A stretch of 16,373 nucleotides of DNA, taken from NCBI GenBank assembly GCA_002415485.1, contig DHYU01000078.1, positions 1-16,373 on the forward strand, in the 5' to 3' direction. Below are positions 13,605 to 16,373 of the stretch, one piece after another. Source of the DNA: Proteobacteria bacterium UBA5122 (GTDB lineage: Bacteria > Pseudomonadota > Gammaproteobacteria > Tenderiales > Tenderiaceae). The notes below the pieces were generated by a model. That model worked only from the letters and a program-made list of their open reading frames with translations, searched no databases and had not been told where the DNA came from. Position numbers and translations under genes: made by a program. The stretch's first letter is position 1. Every line of letters begins with the position of its first letter.

Positions 13605-15929
13605 TTAGATTTTGAACTGCTTGATCAAGGCCTGTAAGTTTTCCGCCAGCTGGGCCAGCTCCTCACTGGCGGTGGTGGTTTGGTTGGCGCCTTCGGAGGT
13701 GTGCTCAGCCATTTGATTGATCTGCACGATGTTGCGATTGATCTCCTCGGTAACGGCGCTTTGTTCTTCGGCCGCACTGGCGATCTGGGTGTTGTAATCG
13801 TGGATCGTCGCCACGGCCTGCATGATTTGACTCAAGGCATCGCCCGCATGGTTGGCGTGTTTGACGCTGACATGAGCCTGGTTGCGGCCTTGCTGCATGG
13901 AGGCAACCGCAGAGCGCGAACTGGATTGCAGTTTGCTGATCATCGCCTGAATTTCTTCGGTGGACTCCTGGGTGCGGCTGGCCAGTGTGCGCACTTCATC
14001 GGCAACGACGGCGAAGCCGCGGCCATGTTCGCCTGCCCGCGCCGCTTCAATGGCTGCATTCAGCGCCAGCAGGTTGGTCTGTTCGGCAATGCCGCTGATC
14101 ACATCCAACACGCTGCCGATGGCTTCGCTATCCCGTTCAACGGCACCGATGGTCTCCGCACCTTTCTCCACTTCGTCGGCCAGGGTTTGAATCGCCTTGA
14201 TGGTGTTGGCGACGACCTTTTGGCCATTGCTGGCTGCGTGTTGGGCTTCGTCGGCAGCATTGGCGGCGGTCAAGGTACTGTTGGCCACTTCCTGTACGGT
14301 GCTGGACAACTCGGTGACGGCGGTGGCGACCTGGCCTGTTTCATTCAATTGCGTTTGAATCGCCAGGTTGGTGTCGTTGGTGGTTTGAGTCAACTGACTG
14401 GAGGCGGCGGCCACCGATGATGTGGCGCTGGCGAATTTTTCGATGCTGTTATGGAATTTATCCAGCATGGCGTTGAGCGCCTTGGCCATGGTGCCGAGTT
14501 CATCGTTCGAGCGCGTGTCGATACGGATGGTCAGATCGGAACTGCGTTCGATCTTGCTGACGGTATCGACCAACGCCAGGATGGGCTTGGTGACGCGCGT
14601 GGCGGCAAACCAAGTGGTGATCACGGCGATGATCAAGATGATCAGCGCGGTGGTGAGGGCTGAACTCATGATGCTGCTTTGCAGTTCGTCGATGGCGGCG
14701 AAGGCCTCGGCCTCATCAATTTCGGCAAGGATGCCCCATTTCAGGCCGGGGATGTTCAGCGGCGCATATGCCGACAACACAGGCACGTTGCGGTAATCCG
14801 GGATGATATGAACGCCGGACTTACCCTGGATCGCCAGCTTGGCCGATTCGCTATCGATGCGGTGCAGGCCGATGCTGGTCTCCTTGGCCAAAATTAGATC
14901 CGCGGTATCTTGTGTGACCCCGGCCGTTTGTATGGCGTTGAGATAACCTTGGCGGTCTTCGATCAAAAAGCGGCTGTTGCTGCGCATCAACTGGTTCGGA
15001 CCCACAAGATACACCTCACCGGAGCTACCGAGTCCGGCATCGGCCCATTTCTCGTTGTGGGTCATGATGGCGTTGATGTTGTCGACGGGCATCTGGAAGA
15101 TCAGCACGCCGGTGCGTTTATCGCCATTGAATATCGGTGTTGCGATAAAACTGGCGTGACCGCTGTAAGAGGGCAGATAAGGGTTGAAGTCTTCGAGCGC
15201 GGTTTCACCGGCAGGCAGTCGGTTCGCGGCCTTGAAGACGCGGGCGATGCCGGTATCGGCGTAGGGGCCTTTGCTCAGAGAGGTGGCGAAATCGGCCTCT
15301 TTGAAGACGGAGTAGACGATATGACCAGTGTCAGCATCGACCAGGAAGATATCGTAGTAGCCGAATTTATCCAGATAGTCGCGGATGTGGGGGTGGTATT
15401 TGCGATGGGTTTCGCTATAACGTGAACCATCGTTGGCCGCATCCAGTTCGTGTTTGCTACCGAGGGGTTTGGGATTGGCGGCGATGTAGTGATATTGCAG
15501 CGCAATGCCTTCCGCATCGAGGGCGGAGACCAGGGGCTTAGTGTCGACAGAGTCGCCGTTGTTCAGTTCTTTGTAGCGAGCGGCGAACTGGGTGCGGTAG
15601 AAGGTATTGACGCTGGACTCCATCTCGTCGGCATCGTCATTGAACAGCGGTGCCGAGAATGAGTAGAAACCATCGGAAAAGGCCGCCATTGAATCGATGA
15701 TCATTGTGTTGTTGGCCAAGGTAATGGCCTGATTGTGAATGGTGGAGAAATAATTCTCGATTTGGTTCTGTTTGATGTCCCGCACGGCGATCAGACGTTG
15801 TGTGGCCTGGTCCTCGATCGCCTTGCCGCTGATGTCGATGGCAATCAGTTCGGTTGATATGGTTGTGACGACTAGCGGAACTGTAGTTAAAGCGATACCC
15901 GCCACTAAAAATTTGGTTTTGAGATTCAT
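13605..15929 (-). CDS. Methyl-accepting chemotaxis protein, large Cache-like sensor
   Basis: A 774-residue inner-membrane chemoreceptor. Numbered from the ATG at 15929: transmembrane segment 1 at about 5-27, a periplasmic sensor of about 390 residues, transmembrane segment 2 at about 421-443, HAMP domain to about 497, then the cytoplasmic signalling coiled coil. The signalling tip EQTNLLALNAAIEAARAGEHGRG at about 616-638 is canonical for coupling to CheW/CheA. The sensor is long enough for a double Cache fold (DIFLVDADTGHIVYSV; SSGEVYLVGPNQLMRSNSRF); its ligand cannot be predicted. The C-terminus (LIKQFKI) lacks the NWETF-type pentapeptide for CheR tethering. The ATG is preferred over an in-frame GTG nine bases upstream because GGTGGA is well spaced from it. 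It is monocistronic, with its own terminator. Confidence 0.95.
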   Translation of the reverse strand: MNLKTKFLVAGIALTTVPLVVTTISTELIAIDISGKAIEDQATQRLIAVRDIKQNQIENYFSTIHNQAITLANNTMIIDSMAAFSDGFYSFSAPLFNDDADEMESSVNTFYRTQFAARYKELNNGDSVDTKPLVSALDAEGIALQYHYIAANPKPLGSKHELDAANDGSRYSETHRKYHPHIRDYLDKFGYYDIFLVDADTGHIVYSVFKEADFATSLSKGPYADTGIARVFKAANRLPAGETALEDFNPYLPSYSGHASFIATPIFNGDKRTGVLIFQMPVDNINAIMTHNEKWADAGLGSSGEVYLVGPNQLMRSNSRFLIEDRQGYLNAIQTAGVTQDTADLILAKETSIGLHRIDSESAKLAIQGKSGVHIIPDYRNVPVLSAYAPLNIPGLKWGILAEIDEAEAFAAIDELQSSIMSSALTTALIILIIAVITTWFAATRVTKPILALVDTVSKIERSSDLTIRIDTRSNDELGTMAKALNAMLDKFHNSIEKFASATSSVAAASSQLTQTTNDTNLAIQTQLNETGQVATAVTELSSTVQEVANSTLTAANAADEAQHAASNGQKVVANTIKAIQTLADEVEKGAETIGAVERDSEAIGSVLDVISGIAEQTNLLALNAAIEAARAGEHGRGFAVVADEVRTLASRTQESTEEIQAMISKLQSSSRSAVASMQQGRNQAHVSVKHANHAGDALSQIMQAVATIHDYNTQIASAAEEQSAVTEEINRNIVQINQMAEHTSEGANQTTTASEELAQLAENLQALIKQFKI

Positions 15930-16086
15930 GATTTCCACCCACGAGAAGTATTGAAACTAAACTGGGCTATATAGCGGCAGACACGGACGGAGACAGATGC
16001 TTGGTGACACTTGTTTACATGAATTTTTTGGTTGGATTTAATCTTGGTTTTTAAAATTTGACGTCAGTTTGCATGGGAGGTGATGG
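15930..16086. promoter_or_regulatory. Divergent promoter region, chemoreceptor/DsbA-family gene
   Basis: A 157-base AT-rich gap between divergent genes. For the rightward gene, TTGGTT at 16028-16033 and TAAAAT at 16052-16057 with an 18-base spacer make a plausible sigma-70 promoter about 30 bases before the start. For the leftward chemoreceptor there is a TATATA-containing stretch near 15968-15975 but no good -35. I looked for a flagellar sigma-28 site (TAAA, 15 bases, GCCGATAA) and found only GCCGCTAT without the upstream box. Confidence 0.4.
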
Positions 16087-16373
16087 ATGTCTAAGCAGAT
16101 CGTGATCGACCACTTTTCGGACCTGCTGTGTATTTGGGCCTATGCCGCGCAGATCCGTGTCGATGAACTGAAACACGAGTTTGGCGACGAGGTGTCGTTC
16201 GATTATCACTTTGTGTCGGTATTCGGTGCGACGGCCGAGCGCATCGGTGAGGGCTGGGCCGATCGCGGCGGGTATGCCGGGTTTGGCGCGCATGTGCTGA
16301 AGGTGGCGGCGGGTTTTCCGCATGTCGAGGTGCATCCACAGATCTGGCAGGGCGATGCACCGGCCTCGTCGGC
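16087..16373 (+). CDS. DsbA-family thioredoxin-fold protein, 3' end beyond window
   Basis: The first 95 codons of a gene running off the right edge. The product starts MSKQIVIDHFSDLLCIWAY, the beta strand and active-site turn of a DsbA/FrnE/2-hydroxychromene-2-carboxylate-isomerase-like thioredoxin fold, followed by helix and FDYHFVSVFG. The active-site region reads DLLCIWAY: one cysteine and no second one two residues later, so it is not a standard CxxC disulfide oxidase; a glutathione-S-transferase-like or isomerase role is possible. No signal peptide is present, so it is cytoplasmic. The start is well supported by GGGAGGTG ending five bases before the ATG. Function is unassigned. Confidence 0.8.
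   Translation, partial: MSKQIVIDHFSDLLCIWAYAAQIRVDELKHEFGDEVSFDYHFVSVFGATAERIGEGWADRGGYAGFGAHVLKVAAGFPHVEVHPQIWQGDAPASS

Noticed and set aside
15930..16030. Flagellar sigma-28 promoter for the chemoreceptor
   Set aside because: Only a partial GCCGCTAT-like -10 is present, with no TAAA at the required distance.

Overview
The window looks like chromosome of a free-living gammaproteobacterium. It carries close relatives of enzymes well known from E. coli (RapA, YceH, TruC, YaeQ, YhiN/RdsA, PF02685-type glucokinase, DevB-type 6-phosphogluconolactonase) in a moderately GC-rich background. I cannot name the genus. No rRNA, tRNA, CRISPR array, transposase or phage gene is visible.

Left region (1-4742, minus strand): two exported proteins are translationally coupled. 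Upstream is a 726-residue secreted protein with a cohesin-like N-terminal domain, six HYR-type repeats and a PxKF-like C-terminal domain. Its stop codon overlaps, as ATGA, the start of an exported RHS/YD-repeat protein that runs off the left edge after 717 codons. An AT-rich block spans the gene junction, suggesting mosaic origin. The 414-base gap upstream holds a hairpin terminator for the glucokinase gene and an imperfectly palindromic, terminal-inverted-repeat (MITE/REP-like) element.

Central region (4743-12039, minus strand): a run of co-oriented genes reads rapA, a small lipoprotein gene, yaeQ, a rdsA/baiN-type flavoprotein gene, a DUF3592 membrane protein gene, pgl and glk. The yaeQ-lipoprotein and pgl-glk pairs overlap. 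pgl and glk supply two steps of glucose entry into the oxidative pentose phosphate or Entner-Doudoroff routes, glucose phosphorylation and lactone hydrolysis. A second copy of the inverted-repeat element fills nearly all of the yaeQ-rdsA gap.

Right region (12040-16373): yceH and truC lie divergently from rapA and overlap by GTGA. They converge on a large methyl-accepting chemotaxis protein gene, with a strong terminator at the junction. Divergent from the chemoreceptor is the 5' part of a DsbA-family thioredoxin-fold gene, cut by the right edge.

Most of the window is ordinary housekeeping DNA. The parts worth a second look are the coupled HYR-RHS export cassette, its compositional mosaic, and the two related inverted-repeat elements.
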